A stretch of 64,000 nucleotides of DNA, from positions 930,001 through 994,000 of the forward strand of contig NC_066338.1 in NCBI RefSeq assembly GCF_022539315.1. Direction: 5' to 3'. This document shows, in pieces, positions 1 through 12,319 of this stretch. Numbering within the stretch: the stretch's first letter is position 1; the number at the start of each line of letters is the position of its first letter. Source of the DNA: Serinus canaria. Taxonomy: Eukaryota; Chordata; Aves; Passeriformes; Fringillidae. A program made the position numbers and the translations under genes. The notes beneath the pieces are model-generated. The model made no database searches. It saw only the letters and a program-made list of their open reading frames with translations, and was not told where the DNA came from.

Positions 1-2489
1 GAATGTCTTTACTCCACCTTTTATTTTTACTGATGCTTGGTCCTCTGAAATGCATGGTTTTCGAAAATTGAAATTTGCTGCTATTGTTCCCACGGGGTAA
101 GCCGCAGACTCTTCCTTTCTGGGGTGTCACAAATCAGCTATTCTCCTATTTGCCTTTAAGTAGTTGGAATGTTCTGGTCTAAAAGCAGCACCTTCTATGT
201 AGCCATGCTCTTAGTTGCCAGCGTCATCCTAAATCCAAACACCCTCCTGCAAAGGACCGCTAGTTCTGTAGTCAACTAGGGAAAAAAGACCCCTCCATCC
301 ATGCTTCCTGATTTAAAATATTAGGCTATGACGTCCCTATACAATTCTCTGCAGTTGAACACCACTTATCTTTGGCATATTCCTTCAACTCACTAGCAAG
401 TCATTCATGTGTTAAGTTATTGTTAGAATTGCTTCATTTGAAGATGATTAAAAGGGGTAGGAGAATACTTTTGTGCCTCTGGTATGAGGATACTTTTCAA
501 ATCCATACAAACTTCCTTCTTAAGCAAAAACCTGCATCCTGTCTTGTCCTAGCTTACATTATAAAAATGCATTCTATTCCCACGCTCAAGAACGGCGGAA
601 ACCAGGGCTGGCATCGTTTTTTCCTTACCTCCTGTTCATGGGCCCATCAATGCCTTGCCACATGACTCAGAGATAACTCCATCCAGGAGCCATTGCTGTT
701 GAATGGGTAATCCAGGACCCAAAGCATGACTCAGAATGACATCAGCCGATTGTGAGATGCTCCACCCAGCGGGGAGGAGCTAAGCATCCCCACCTGGATA
801 TCATCTGGGTTTTGGGACACAACAAGCAGTCTTTCCATTGCTTTCCCAAAGGAACGGCTTCACTTACCCACTGGTTTTCCAGAGGACAAGAGCTACCAGA
901 TGGTTTCCACAGAATCACCTTTTCAACAGGACCATTTCATCTAAAATGCTAAACTACCTTAACTATGAGGTCGTCACCTTGTTTTTTGACTCTGTCAGTG
1001 GATTTTTTCTGTATTCTTGCATGTAATTGTTTTTTCAACCTTTTCCTAATAAATTGGATTTCTGACTTGGAGTCTTGCTGCAATGCCAGATTTCTTCAGC
1101 ACGACTAGCTCCCGACATCGACAGCGAGAGTTAGCCACCCCAAGAAAGCTGTCAAATCTGGGCTGCAGCTGTAGGGCACAGCTGCTCTACGGCACAGGTG
1201 GACTGCCTTGGGGATAGAACTGCGCTGATGGCAGGGACAAGGAACAGGGAGAGGTCTTCTGAATGTTTTCAGTTTACTCCCTGGAGTGTCAAGGACACTG
1301 AAAGACACTGACTCAAAGGCATACACCAACTTCTAAAAGGGGGGAGGTCCCAGGGGAGGATACAATCTTGAAGCAAGTGGAAGAAAGTGGGGGTGGAACA
1401 CAATTCAGGGAATACAATGTTTAAACCAGTAGGGGGACTACAGGGGAAGAGAATAACTTGAACAAACTAATGGGATTTCGAAGGGCACAAAATTGATAAG
1501 GAGTTTTCTAGAGAAAGAGGCAGGCTTGGGGAGGGGTTGATGTTCAATGGCAGAAGGAACAGGGAACAAAAGATCAGGTCTTTGGGGAAAAACTAACACT
1601 ACATAAGGGAAAGGAAAAATCGATTAATAATAACATATGCTAGAACAGCACAAAATAGAAGGGATTATAAAAATTACTACTAGAACTGCATTACAATAAT
1701 AAACACCCACTGCAACAGAGTGTCTCACTGGTTTTGCTTTCAAACCAGGAGAGGTGCCAACCCAAAAATTTCCCAACTTCAAAGTCAACTGGCTGCAGTT
1801 TTGATTTCCTTCTTAAATATATCACCGAGGCACTGCCAGCTTCTGTAATTGGCTTAGCAGCATGTCTGTTCTTAGCGCTAAGCGGGGTTTCACTTTGCCA
1901 GGCATGGAGGAAGTTTCTAGGAGCTTTCCACAAAAAATCACTTCTGTGGCTGGCTTCTTCCCACCCACCAAAAACCAAGCCATGCCAAACCAACACCTTA
2001 ACTAATCTGTAGTACTCAGTACGCATCCAAGAATTCCTTTTAAAGGATACTTTACATTTTTTACCAAACACACTGAAAAGAAGTGGATCCATAATATTGA
2101 TAAAAATTTTTCCAGTTCAATAGAAATATTGGGTCATGCAACTCTAGATTACATAGCTATTTTTTTGTACAATACACAGAAGATTTTTTCACCTCCATGT
2201 AAGAGCCTAAATGAGGGATGCGGGACTCCAGATGGCTCTCCAAAATGTAGTTTATTCCATCCAAGACTTGCAGCAGCCCACGGTGGTGGGTGACAGAGCC
2301 TGTGCCTACAGCTGTCAGCTCTAGCTGCAAGCAGGCCTGGAGAGCCTTTGGGTTTGGTTACAATGCATTATATACTTTGCTGAGCATCTTCATACAGTAG
2401 AAAAATCTATCCCTTAACTCTTATCTATAGCCTATCATAACGACTCTAATTACCATAGTCATGTTACTATTCTCCACTCACTAAAAGTC
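1..2489 (-). repeat. Left arm of a large inverted repeat made of LTR-like sequence
   Basis: Read on the minus strand, this segment matches the plus strand of 2990-5300 along its length, with scattered substitutions and small indels. For example, the sequence around 372-665 reappears inverted at 4629-4931, and that around 1691-1990 reappears at 3330-3623. It also carries 2326-2489, which the right arm lacks but the third copy at 51509 has. The arm starts at the window edge, so its outer end is not seen. Within it, an AATAAA at 1048-1053 is followed by U5-like sequence on the plus strand, and a TATA-like box lies at 1813-1822 on the minus strand. Short open frames occur but none looks like a gene. 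Confidence 0.85.
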
Positions 2490-2989
2490 NNNNNNNNNNN
2501 NNNNNNNNNNNNNNNNNNNNNNNNNNNNNNNNNNNNNNNNNNNNNNNNNNNNNNNNNNNNNNNNNNNNNNNNNNNNNNNNNNNNNNNNNNNNNNNNNNNN
2601 NNNNNNNNNNNNNNNNNNNNNNNNNNNNNNNNNNNNNNNNNNNNNNNNNNNNNNNNNNNNNNNNNNNNNNNNNNNNNNNNNNNNNNNNNNNNNNNNNNNN
2701 NNNNNNNNNNNNNNNNNNNNNNNNNNNNNNNNNNNNNNNNNNNNNNNNNNNNNNNNNNNNNNNNNNNNNNNNNNNNNNNNNNNNNNNNNNNNNNNNNNNN
2801 NNNNNNNNNNNNNNNNNNNNNNNNNNNNNNNNNNNNNNNNNNNNNNNNNNNNNNNNNNNNNNNNNNNNNNNNNNNNNNNNNNNNNNNNNNNNNNNNNNNN
2901 NNNNNNNNNNNNNNNNNNNNNNNNNNNNNNNNNNNNNNNNNNNNNNNNNNNNNNNNNNNNNNNNNNNNNNNNNNNNNNNNNNNNNNNNN
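2490..2989. other. Assembly gap (500 N)
   Basis: A run of exactly 500 N, so a placeholder of probably unknown true length. It lies at the centre of the inverted repeat, where palindromic sequence often breaks assemblies. Open frames that cross it are meaningless. Confidence 0.99.
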
Positions 2990-3239
2990 AGAGCTGACAG
3001 CTGTAGGCACAGGCTCTGTCACCCACCACCCTGGGCTGCTGCAACGTCTTGGATGGAATAAACTGCATTTTGGAGAGCCGCCTGGAGTCCCGCATCCCTC
3101 ATTTAGGCTCTTACATGGAGGTGAAAAACTCTTCTGTGTATTGTACAAAAAAATAGCTATGTAATCTAGAGTTGCATGACACAATATTTCTTTTGAACTG
3201 GAACAATTTTTATCAATATTATGGATCCACTACTTTTCA

Positions 3240-3625
3240 AGGTGTTTGGTAAAAAACAAAAAGTATCCTTTAAAAGGAATTATTGGATGCGTAATGAGTA
3301 CTACGGATTAGTTAAGGTGTTGGTTTGGCATGGCTTGGTTTTTGGTGAGGAGGGAAGAAGCCAGCCACAGAAGTGATTTTCTGTGGAAAGCTCCTAGAAA
3401 CTTCCTCCATGCCTGGCAAAGTGAATCCCTGCTTGGCGCTAAGAACACACATGCTGCTAAGGCAATTACAGAAGCTGGCAGTACCTCGGTGATATATTTA
3501 AGAAGGAAATCAAAACTGCAGCCAGTTGATTTTGAAGTTGGGAAATGTTTGGGTTGGCACCTCTCCTGGTTTGAAAGCAAAACCAGTGAGACACTCTGTT
3601 GCAGTGAGTGTTTATTATTGTAATA
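3240..3625 (+). promoter_or_regulatory. LTR-derived promoter-like segment
   Basis: This stretch resembles the U3/promoter part of an avian ERV LTR. A GGTTTGGCATGGCTTGG segment at 3321-3337 and a conserved AAACTTCCTCCATGCCTGGC segment precede a TATA-like ATATATTTAA at 3492-3501. A TTTATTATTG run follows near 3610. The same arrangement occurs inverted at about 1690-2060 and directly at about 51950-52315. Recognition of the LTR class is from general familiarity with bird repeats; transcription is not shown. Confidence 0.5.
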
Positions 3626-4179
3626 CAGTTCTAGTAGTCCGTTTTATAATCCTTCCTATTTTGTGCTGTTCTAGCATATGTTATTATTAATGGATTGTTC
3701 CTTTCCCCCTGTAGTGTTGGTTTTTCCCCAAAGACCTGCCCTTTTGTTCCCTGTTCCTTCTCCCATTGAACATCAACCCCTCCCCAAGCCTGCCACTTTC
3801 TCTAGAAACTTCCCTATCAATTTTGTGCCTCCCATTGGTTTGTTCAAGTTATTCTCCTCCCCTGTAGTCCCCCTACTGGTTTAAACGTTGTATTCCCTGC
3901 CTTGTGTTCCACCCCACTTTCTCCCACTTGCTTCAAGATTGTATCCTCCCCTGGGACCTCCCCCATTTTAGAAGTTGATGTATGCATTTGAATCAGTATC
4001 TTTCTGTCCTTGACCTTCCAGGGAGTAAACTGAAAGACATACAGAAGACCTCTCCCTGTTCCTCGTCGCTGCCCTCAGCGCAGTTCTATCCGCAAGGCAG
4101 TCCACTTGTGCCGTAGAGCAGCTGTGCCCTACAGCTGCAGCCCAGATTCGACAGCTTTCTTGGGGTGGCCCACTCTCGC

Positions 4180-4620
4180 TGTCGGTGTTGGGAACTAGTC
4201 GGGCTCAAGAAATCTGGCATTGCAGCAAGACTCCAAGTCAGAAATACAATTTATTAGGAAAAGGGGGAAAAACCAATTGCATGCAAGAACACAAAAGAAA
4301 AACCACTGACAGAGTCAGAATACAAGCTGACGTCCTCATAGTTAAGGTAGTGGTAGCATTTTAGATAAAATGGTCCGGTTGAAAAGGTGATTCTGTGGAA
4401 ACCATCTGGTAGCTCTTTTCCCGTTGAAAACCAGTGGGTAAGTGTGGCCGTTCCTCTGGGAATGCAATGGAAAGACTGCTTGTTGCGTCCCAAAACCCAG
4501 ATGATATCCAGGTGGGGATGCTTAGCTCCTCCCCTCTGGGCAGAGCATCTCACAATGGGCTGATGTCATTCTGAGTCATGCTTTGGGTCCTTGATTACCC
4601 ATTAAACAGCAATGGCTCCT
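4180..4620 (-). repeat. LTR-like U3/R segment with poly(A) signal
   Basis: On the minus strand, an AP-1/CRE-like stretch (ATGACTCAGAATGACATCAG at the 4560-4580 end) leads through a U3-like region to AATAAA at 4255-4250, followed by a U5-like stretch ending near 4180. The same order is on the plus strand at 720-1120. The arrangement fits a second LTR family in opposite orientation to the promoter-like segment at 3240-3625. The exact LTR ends could not be set. Confidence 0.35.
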
Positions 4621-5300
4621 GGATTGACTTATCTCTGAGTCATGTTGCAAGACATTGATGGGCCCATGAAAAAACGTAAAGAAAAAAAATGCCAGCCCTG
4701 GTTTCCGCCGTTCTTGAGGGTGGGAATAGAATGCATTTTTACAATGTAAGCTAGGACAATACAGGATGCAGGTTTTTCCTTAAGCAAGAAGTTTGTATGG
4801 ATTTGAAAAGTATCTTCATACCAGAGGCACAAAAGTATTCTCCCACGCCTTTTAATCATCTTCAAATGAAGCAATTCTAACAATAACCTCACACATGAAT
4901 GATTTGCAAGTGAGTTGAAGGAATATGCCAAAGATAAGTAGTGTTCAACTGCAGAGAATTGTTTAAAGACATCATAGCCTAATATTTTAAATCAGGAAGC
5001 ATGGATGGACGGGTCTTTTTTCCTTAGTTGTCTAAATAACCAGCGTTTTTTTGCAGGAGGGTGTTTGGATTTAGGATGACGCTGGCAACTAAGAGCATGG
5101 CTACACAGAAGGTGCTGCTTTTAGACCAGAACATTCAACTACTTAAAGGCAAATAGGAGAATAGCTGATTAGTGACACTGCAGACAGGAAGAGTCTGTGG
5201 CTTACCCCGTGGGAACAATAGTACCACATTACAATTTTAGTAAACCATGCATTTCAGAGGACCAAGCATCAGTAAAAATAAAAGGTGGAGTAAAGACATC

Positions 5301-6359
5301 CTAGTGCTTTTCTTATCAGAAGCATGTTCCTCCATATGAGAGTATTTAGGACATATGAGATTTTATAAAGGACAGTGCATTCATAAGGAAAGGTGTGCCA
5401 CTTGCAAAACCTGCCGAACAAGGCAGACAAACTTATAAAATATGCATCCTCCAATGCAAAACGAAGAAATAATCATTTCAATCTTCCATGGAATTAATTG
5501 CATTTTATTTGCTATTTTCATTGCAGCTGCTCTAAAATCATTTTTTTAAGACTGAATTTTATGAATTCTGCAAAGGTGTCTTTTTGAATGTCTTCATACC
5601 CATATCCACTGAGGTGACAAATAGAACGGCAATGGAAGGAAACCTGGTCCATCTCCCCCTCCTTGTAGCTTTAGGCCAGTGAGTGATTAGAAGTTGGCCA
5701 CTTCATTTGAGATAATGAGCTTTGCCAAGAGTGAATATTATCCAGCCTTGATCTTTCCTTTGGAGCTGATCCACTTTGTAGTCATCAATTCTTAACTCAG
5801 CTGGCAAGAAACAATGGCATTACGGCCATGGATGATAGAGTGCGCTGATGGGAAATGAAGCTTTCATCTTCAGGTCCTTGCTTCAGTAAATATTCCAAAT
5901 TCTTCAGGAAGAAAATTGGAAGACCAGTAATCCCCACTCAAATGACCTAATTTGAATAGTCTGCACGCATAAGAGACATCAAGCAGGTGCTCTCATCTGT
6001 TAGGGGAATACCCAGCCAGTACATTATTGTCTAGTTAGGAGGCAATACATTTGGAAATCATTGAATTTTTTCTATTGCAAGTGAATGGTCAACACATTTT
6101 ATTACTGGCTAAGGTAAAATCATGTCTTCTGCATCCTTTCAGAGAGGAAGCTTACCTGGATCTAAAGCTGCTCAGCACCATCATGGGATGCTTTGTCTTC
6201 AAAGGGAACTCTAGTCTTTGTCCTTTTGGATAGCACCCATATCTTTTCACTCACTCTTCAGGTACCTGTTTAAATGTCCTCTTATCCCATGCAAATTTTT
6301 ATCAGCGTAGACACTGAATTGTTAAGTATTCCATAAAGTCCACAGGCCCTGTTGAGAAG
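5301..6359. other. Unassigned A+T-rich sequence
   Basis: No coding region, RNA gene or recognised repeat could be supported. Only short chance frames are present. The segment may include the outer part of the inverted-repeat arm, because the mirrored sequence lies outside the window. Confidence 0.5.
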
Positions 6360-7095
6360 GATGCACAGGTCTCAAGGGTGTTAGCAGATGTTCTTCTGAG
6401 GCCACTCCTGATCATGTTTGATGGATCATGGTGACTGAGGACAGGGCTCAAAGACTGGATGAAAGCAAATGTCACCCATCTTCACAAAAGGCAACTGGGA
6501 GGACTCAGAAAAGTACAAGCCAGCCAGCCTCAATTATATCCCCAGGAAGTTAGTTGATGGAATAGCTATTCCTGGAAAGCAATGCCAGGCACATGAAGGA
6601 GGACAAAAGAATGTAGTCAGCATGGATTTTTAGTCAACATCAGGGGAAATTCGTGCTTGGCAACTTTTGAAACTCCTCCGGTGAATGAAATCTCCTGGTA
6701 GATGAAGAGAATATCGTCTGCCTGGGCTTCAGGGAAGTTTCTGACTTTTATCTACATCACAGCGCACATTCATAGGGGAAGGAATCGTGCAAAGGGCAGG
6801 GAACCAGTGTCTTTTCAATGATGCTGAGTGAAAAGACCAGAGGCAGTGGGCACACACTGTAATACAGGAGATTGCCTCTGAACATCACAAAATTATTTTT
6901 TACTGTGACGGTGACTGAACCATGGCACAGAGTGTCCAGAAAGATGGTGGAGACTGGATCATTGAAGACATTAAAAGTAGGGCCAGAAAGAATCCTGTGC
7001 AACAGGCTCTAGGTATCCTGGTTGAAGCAGGGGGATTGGACTTGGTAAGCCCCACAGACCCCTTCCACCCTCATTCATTCTGTGCTAGTGAATTC
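6360..7095 (+). mobile_element. CR1 LINE fragment, 5'-truncated and decayed
   Basis: The plus strand carries a degraded version of the end of a bird CR1 reverse-transcriptase frame: phrases equivalent to the conserved caaatgtcacccatcttcac stretch (about 6467-6486), the AAGTACAAGCCAGCCAGCCT stretch near 6510 and the TCAGCATGGATTTTTAGTC stretch near 6617. It ends in the CR1-type tail GGGGGATTGGACTTGGTAAG (from about 7029) with CATTCATTCTGT before 7090. Many stops and indels interrupt it. CR1 is the dominant LINE of birds, so this also supports the avian assignment. It cannot be active. Confidence 0.8.
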
Positions 7096-7984
7096 TCTTA
7101 GAGATGCATTTCAAGGACTGGCATGACAAAGTTCTGTGCAGAGCCAGATCCTAGTGGACATGGGATTTAAGTTCCTGAAGTAGTGTTCAAGAAGAATGTT
7201 AAACTCCGGGATAACGGTCTCTTCCTGACCTGAATCCCTCTCATGGGAAAATTCCCCAGCTAGAGAAAGATCTTCTGAGACGCATACTTAAGACTGACAC
7301 TGGCTGGGCAAATTTCTCCCTATGTGTGTCTAAGACCAGTTAGGACCTTTACCAAAAGTGTTGTCAACGTAGTCACAGAAGGCATATTGTTAAGAAGTGA
7401 CAACTTACATCAGAATGGCAAATATTGGTCCACCAAATGTATTACCGTATGGGAATTATCTACTTAGATTACAAAAAAAAAAAAGTGTTGGTCTTTATTT
7501 AACTATTTCGTTGCAATATTCATAAGGGAAGAAAAAGACCTATGTCCTTAACTTTCTCAACTCTAACAAAGTTTTAAAACATTCCTTGTAAAAAGCGTAT
7601 ATTAATTATCAGTCTATGAAACATATTTAGTTGGGAAAAAAGTTCTAAAATCGTGTAGAGAGTTGCAAAAAAGCCAAGAAAATAGGAAAGAAACAAAAAC
7701 AGATAAAAAGAGTCATCTTGAGTCTGCTAGCTAGTCTTAGAAGTAGTCTGCTAGAAAAAGGTAACCCCAGTTGAATTCTAAATGTGTCCATGCACTTGAT
7801 TCAGTAATTGGTCAATAGAAAAACCAATCCTTTCGTACAAATTCCCCCAACAACAAAAACTCCAACAGGTTGACACCACCATCATGCCGGTCCCAAACGT
7901 ATTTAAAAGAGAAATGTTGATCTTCTTGAAAATCTGTTTGCGTAAAAGTTGCAAGATATTGGAGGGATTCTCTGCATGTTACCC
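7096..7984. other. Unassigned sequence
   Basis: A+T-rich sequence with no gene or recognised repeat. It borders the truncated 3' end of element C at about 7985, where similarity to the full-length copy at 57572-60636 stops. Confidence 0.5.
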
Positions 7985-8815
7985 TGTTCTCACCAAAACA
8001 ATCTTAAAATAGAAGAAAATGCAAAAACAGTCCAAGGAAAGTTCATTGCTTCCAGTCCAAACAGCTGAGTTTCAGGAAAAAGTCCAAACTGAAGCTGTTC
8101 CTCTTTGACATTGCTTAAAGTCCCTTTTGGTCCTGAAAGAGCCTTGCAAAAATTTCTGAGCTGGTAGCTCTTTCAATCCTTTTCATTTAATTTTATTTTT
8201 TTTTTGAAAGAGCAGCAGCAGCAGAGAGGGGCACTGAGACCCCAAACAGGCTGGTCCACCAGCCACCGTTTGCGGGGGCCCTGGCCCCCGTGGAGGGAAC
8301 AGGGACCCCAGACCCGGCTCACAGAATGGAGGTCCAGGTCACGACAGGGGGAAACAAAGCCCCCAAACCCAACAGGCGCTGGCCGGGATGCCCTGGCCCA
8401 GGGAACCGAGCTAAACGGCCCAGACCCGGCCCGCGGAGCAGGCTCTGTGTTCTCTCAACCCGGCACACAGCTGCCGATATCCAGGCAGCATGGGTGACCG
8501 AACGCTTCATCCCCGCTGAACCGGCGCAGACCAGCAGCTGGGGAAGAAAAGCTTTCCCAGGGACCAACACCCCAGATCTGGGGGTGCTTTGTCCCCACAG
8601 CAGATGAGCAATGCTCACATTCCACTGTGTCGCCTGCCTCTGCAATGCAAATGCAAAAGACGTTCCCTCTTTCTGCCCCTCGGTACCACCCCCAACCCCT
8701 GCGGGCAGGGAACCGGAGGCAGAAAGCTCAGGAGCCCCCTCCCCAACGCCGCAAGGGCGTGCAGGGGGAGTCAGGCATTCCAACCCCCAGCGGGAAACCC
8801 CGAACCAGACCCAGG

Positions 8816-10188
8816 TCAGCCCGCGAAAAACACCGAGTTTGAAAGCAAGCAGACGGGCTGAGCCTGCCACCAGCTGCCTAGCCACAACCCCCCCACGGAG
8901 GGCCAGGCCAGAATCCCTTTCCCCTGTCCCAGCTCCCCTCGCAGGGGCAGCCTCGGGACAGCCCGAGAAGCTCGGGGGTGTGTCCCGGCCGATCGCAGGC
9001 GCTGCGGGTCCGATGAGGGTTCCGCTTGGGGACTCCCAATTTCCGCTCCCTCCCCCGGCGCACCAGCTGGAGGCGATGCCGCCGCGGGGTTCGGTGGGGG
9101 CTGCAAAGCTGAGGGGAGCGCGTCCCCCACCGGGCTGGGGACAACCGCCACGTCGTCTCCGGGTACCGGAAGCTGCAGCGCAGGCGCAGACAGCGACACT
9201 GGAGGAGCCGACACGGAAGACGGCGGCCCAGCCATGGGGGGCGTGGTCGCTAGCTCTTGGTGATCGCTGTCGAGTGTGTCGCCTTGCAACCCAGGCGAAG
9301 CCACGGGAGGCGGTGCTTTTGCCCCGGAAACGCCGACAAACTCTGCCGGAGGCGATGGGTCCACCCCGGGCGGAGGCGGACCCGCGGGAGGGGCTGCAGG
9401 GACCGGCTCCTCCTCCAGGGCGGGCAGGGGCAGGGCCCTTGGCCCCGGTTCAGGTGACAGAGCCAACCCACCTCCCCCCTGAGAGCAGCGAGGGGGGGCA
9501 AGCGGTTCCGTCGGCGCGTGCTCCAAAGTCACAGAAAAATCTTTTCTTCTGCCGCGGGCAAAGCTTCGCCCCCCCCACCCCGATTCGGGGGGGCTGGAGA
9601 CTTCCAGGCAGCGGATTCGGACAGGCTTGCCTTTTTCCAGCTCCAGCGAGAAGGGAGACATCCCCCACGCATCCGCAATCCACTGATATGGTAATGCCTT
9701 CCGTCTCAAGACCTGGAAGAGTGTTCGAAAACACAGATAAATCCGAGGAAAACCAAGTCCCCGGTAAAAAAGATCTCAGATAATGAATTCCATGCATTCC
9801 CAAACATATGAATCAAAGGCATACAGCACATCAGAGAAAAAGCCATGGTGCTTTGCCCACCGGAAAAACTCATAGAAATGTGTCGTTAGCATAGGAATGC
9901 TGTCCTCCCAACCCCATCTCCTGCAGAGGCCGATAAGTTTCTCCTCTGAGGAAGAGAATGGAACCTCTGCCTCCGTGGTGGCACCCTCGTCCACATCCGA
10001 ATCTGCCTCACTAGAAGGGCAGCATTTTCAGGAAGGTAACTGTAAACAGTACCTTGCGACAGTGTCCTCTGGCCGTCAGCAGACTGCATTGTGCTGCGAA
10101 GAGTCCCGGACGTCTTGTCTCGGAGCCTTTTCAAAGGCTCTCTCTGTGGCCAGCCTTGGCTGTGAACTCTGCCCAATATCAGGATCAC
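8816..10188 (-). pseudogene. Gag-like proline-rich gene of element C, copy A (broken)
   Basis: I do not recognise the family. The N-terminal part has an aromatic, helix-like segment containing HFYEFFRWAKHHGFF (near 9875), then FDSYVWECM. After a further 60-70 residues the protein becomes very rich in Pro, Ala and Gly (about 9600-8900), like the proline-rich stretch after matrix in many Gag proteins. Here the two parts share one frame across a run of eight C at 9569-9576, whereas copy B has 15 C and loses frame. Copy A is broken differently: a frame change near 9990 and a TGA near 9777 where copy B has AGA. A nucleocapsid zinc knuckle is not visible. It could be a Gag remnant or a captured host sequence. 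Confidence 0.5.
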
Positions 10189-10440
10189 TGGTTCTTCAGC
10201 TCCTGGCTAGAAGCAACTTCTGTGGTCACTTGTGTAGGTGACCATCAATGCTAGCACTCGGGGTTTGCCCAAACATAGCAATGCTCTTCTGGGCTTACAA
10301 AACGAAGATTTTTTCTTCACTCAGGGTCCAATTGTGGTGATTTCTTCACTCGAGGCATCATCTGGCAGTTCTGTCCTCAGTGTTCACCTTTTGTGGTGGT
10401 GCTCCTTTTGACACTCGGAGGTCACTCGGAGATCACCATT

Positions 10441-10825
10441 TGTTACCCCGTTCTCAGGGGTCCCAGGATGAGGGAAGAGACGACAAAGTTGACTCCATAT
10501 ATCAGAAGGCTTGATTTATTATTATATGATATATAAGATATAAAAACTATACTAAAAGAATAGAGAGAAGGATTTCACTACTAAGCTATGCTAAGAATAG
10601 AAAAGAATCTGTAAACTAAACTTCTCTCAGACCGAGACCAGCCGGACAGGTGTTCTGTGATAGGCTCTTAATTGGAAACAGTTTGATGGGGCCAATCACA
10701 GACCACCCCTGTTGCATTCCACAGCAGCAGATAAGAATTGTTTACAGTTTGTTCCTGAGGCCTCTCAGCTCTCAGGAGAGGAAAAATCCTAAGTAAAGGG
10801 TTTTTCATAAAACATGTCGGTGACA
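10441..10825 (-). repeat. 5' LTR of element C copy A
   Basis: 385 bp, beginning TGTCACC and ending GTAACA on the minus strand. An AATAAA-type signal lies in the A+T-rich middle, and the CTCTTCCCTCATCCTGGGAC stretch near the 3' end is shared by all element C LTRs here. Two bases separate it from the primer-binding-site-like sequence, as in the full copy. Confidence 0.8.
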
Positions 10826-11141
10826 TCTGCATTCTCATTCCTCCATGCAGCTAGAAAGTATATTTGATAAAATATAAAAGAAAGCATGTGATTTACAAGG
10901 TAGAGTAAAATGGATGACATGAGAATTGATCTTTTTTGGATATGAAACTTCATATCCTCTCTCTGTGAAGTTTTTAAAAAAACCGATGAAGCTGAGGCAT
11001 GAATCTGCCACTATGATTTTTAAGCAAACCTAGACACTCCCCTTCACATGCCCCCCCTTCCGCACACACCTAGGTATGCACAGAGATCAGCATAGCAGAT
11101 CATAAACACCTTGGAAAAGACTGAAATGCTAAATGCCTCTC
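10826..11141. other. Unassigned spacer between two element C LTRs
   Basis: About 300 bases with no recognisable gene or repeat. Its last bases (11136-11141, CCTCTC) form the left target-site duplication of the next LTR. Confidence 0.5.
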
Positions 11142-11527
11142 TGTTACCCCATTCACAAGGGTTCCAGGATGAAGGAAGAGACGAGAAAGTTGACTCCACG
11201 TATCAGAAGGCTTGATTTATTATTATATGATATATAATATATAAAAAGTATACTAAAAGAATAGAGAGAAGGATTTCATTACCATGCTATGCTAAGAATA
11301 GAATAGGAATGTGTAAACGAAAAGTCTTCTCAGATCAAGACCAGCCGGACAGGCGTTCTGTGATAGGCTCTTAATTGGAAACAGTTTGACGGGGCCAATC
11401 ACAGACCTCCCCTGTTGCATTCCACAGCAGCAGATAAGAATTGTCACAGTTTGTTCATGCGGCCTCTCAGCTCTCAGAAGAGGAGAAATCCTAAGGAAAG
11501 GATTTTTCATAAATCATGTCGGTGACA
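11142..11527 (-). mobile_element. Solo LTR of element C
   Basis: 386-bp copy of the element C LTR, same orientation as the one at 10441. It starts TGTTACCCC and ends GGTGACA as read on the plus strand. A perfect 6-bp target-site duplication, CCTCTC, flanks it at 11136-11141 and 11528-11533. Six bases is the duplication length typical of alpha/betaretrovirus-like integrases. A solo LTR with an intact duplication results from recombination between the two LTRs of one provirus. Confidence 0.9.
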
Positions 11528-11533
11528 CCTCTC

Positions 11534-12319
11534 TTTGTGGGCAAAATAGCCGGTGCAATGTTTTAAACAGAATTCTGTTTAATATCTACCTCATATTTAA
11601 AACACAGCTTTTCCTTGAATTCTGTTTGCAGAATATTTTCCTTTCATTTCTTCCTTTAAAATTACTTATTCTATGTCTAGGAACATTTTCTTCTAAACAT
11701 AGAAAAAATTAGATGATGTCTTTTCAGAAGAAAATATTGGTTTATACAATTTTAAGCCATCATGGTATGGAAGAATTTATTTTTCCCTCACTAAGGTGAA
11801 ATATGTATTATGATCATACATCATTTACAGTGAAATACTTGACCTTTTTAAGACGCTTTCAATCAATTTTGATCCTCATTGCTTATTCATTGCGAGCAGT
11901 AATTTTACAGTGCATGGAAAGCGTGTGTGGTACATCCACATTGGTTCAAACACCAATTCCAACTAATGGCCAGGTTGAACTACAATAAATAATGTCCTGA
12001 AGGATATTTTGCCGCCTTCTTTGGCACTTCATGGAATCCTAATGATTGGGATGAAGTGTTGAAGTACAGAGATTTTCTCTCCGAGAGTGTCTCATGTTGA
12101 AACCCATCCCATGTGTTTGATGTTGCAGTTCTCATCTCTTTTAAAATTTTATGTCTTCTGCATCGTTTTCATTAACCTTTCTGTTACAGTAGTGAAAATG
12201 ACAGAGAAATGCAATTTTGTACACCTTTGAATTTACCCCAAGAGCTGAGAGTAAATTTGCTCCGATACTTCCATCTGAGTTTCTTCTATAGTAGAGCTTT
12301 GCTTATCTACCATCAAGGG
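11534..12319. other. Unassigned A+T-rich sequence
   Basis: No gene, RNA or recognised repeat found; only short chance frames. Confidence 0.5.

Larger units (their letters stand above)
2990..5300 (+). repeat. Right arm of the inverted repeat
   Basis: Inverted copy of 1-2325. The match continues to about 5299, where the left arm reaches the window edge, so the repeat may extend further right. The proximal half (2990-3970) also matches the third copy at 51680-52678 in the same orientation. The arm looks like a composite of LTR-type sequences in both directions: AATAAA followed by a GAGAGCC-type segment near 3056 and a TATA-like box near 3492 on the plus strand, and an AATAAA at 4255-4250 on the minus strand. 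Confidence 0.85.
7985..10825 (-). mobile_element. Element C, copy A: 5' LTR and internal region, 3' LTR missing
   Basis: Minus-strand LTR element matching the full copy at 57572-60636. From 5' to 3' it has the 5' LTR (10825-10441), two bases, a primer-binding-site-like TGGTGATC (10438-10431), a Gag-like frame, a strongly G+C-rich middle (about 8230-9700) and a T-run at about 8195-8204, which is an internal A-run in element sense. Similarity ends near 7985 before any 3' LTR, so the copy is truncated or rearranged. There is no protease, polymerase or envelope frame, so the element would depend on other elements for replication. Confidence 0.75.

Noticed and set aside
2459..3184. Frames crossing the first N-run as a protein
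   Set aside because: Open only because N cannot encode stops.
1..5300. Host gene exons within the inverted repeat
   Set aside because: Conserved frames between arms reflect shared repeat ancestry; the sequence has LTR-like promoter and poly(A) features and no splice or domain evidence.
8319..8885. 188-codon minus-strand frame near the G+C-rich end of element C as a separate gene
   Set aside because: G+C-rich sequence is open in several frames on both strands; it has no domain and its frame is not kept cleanly between copies.
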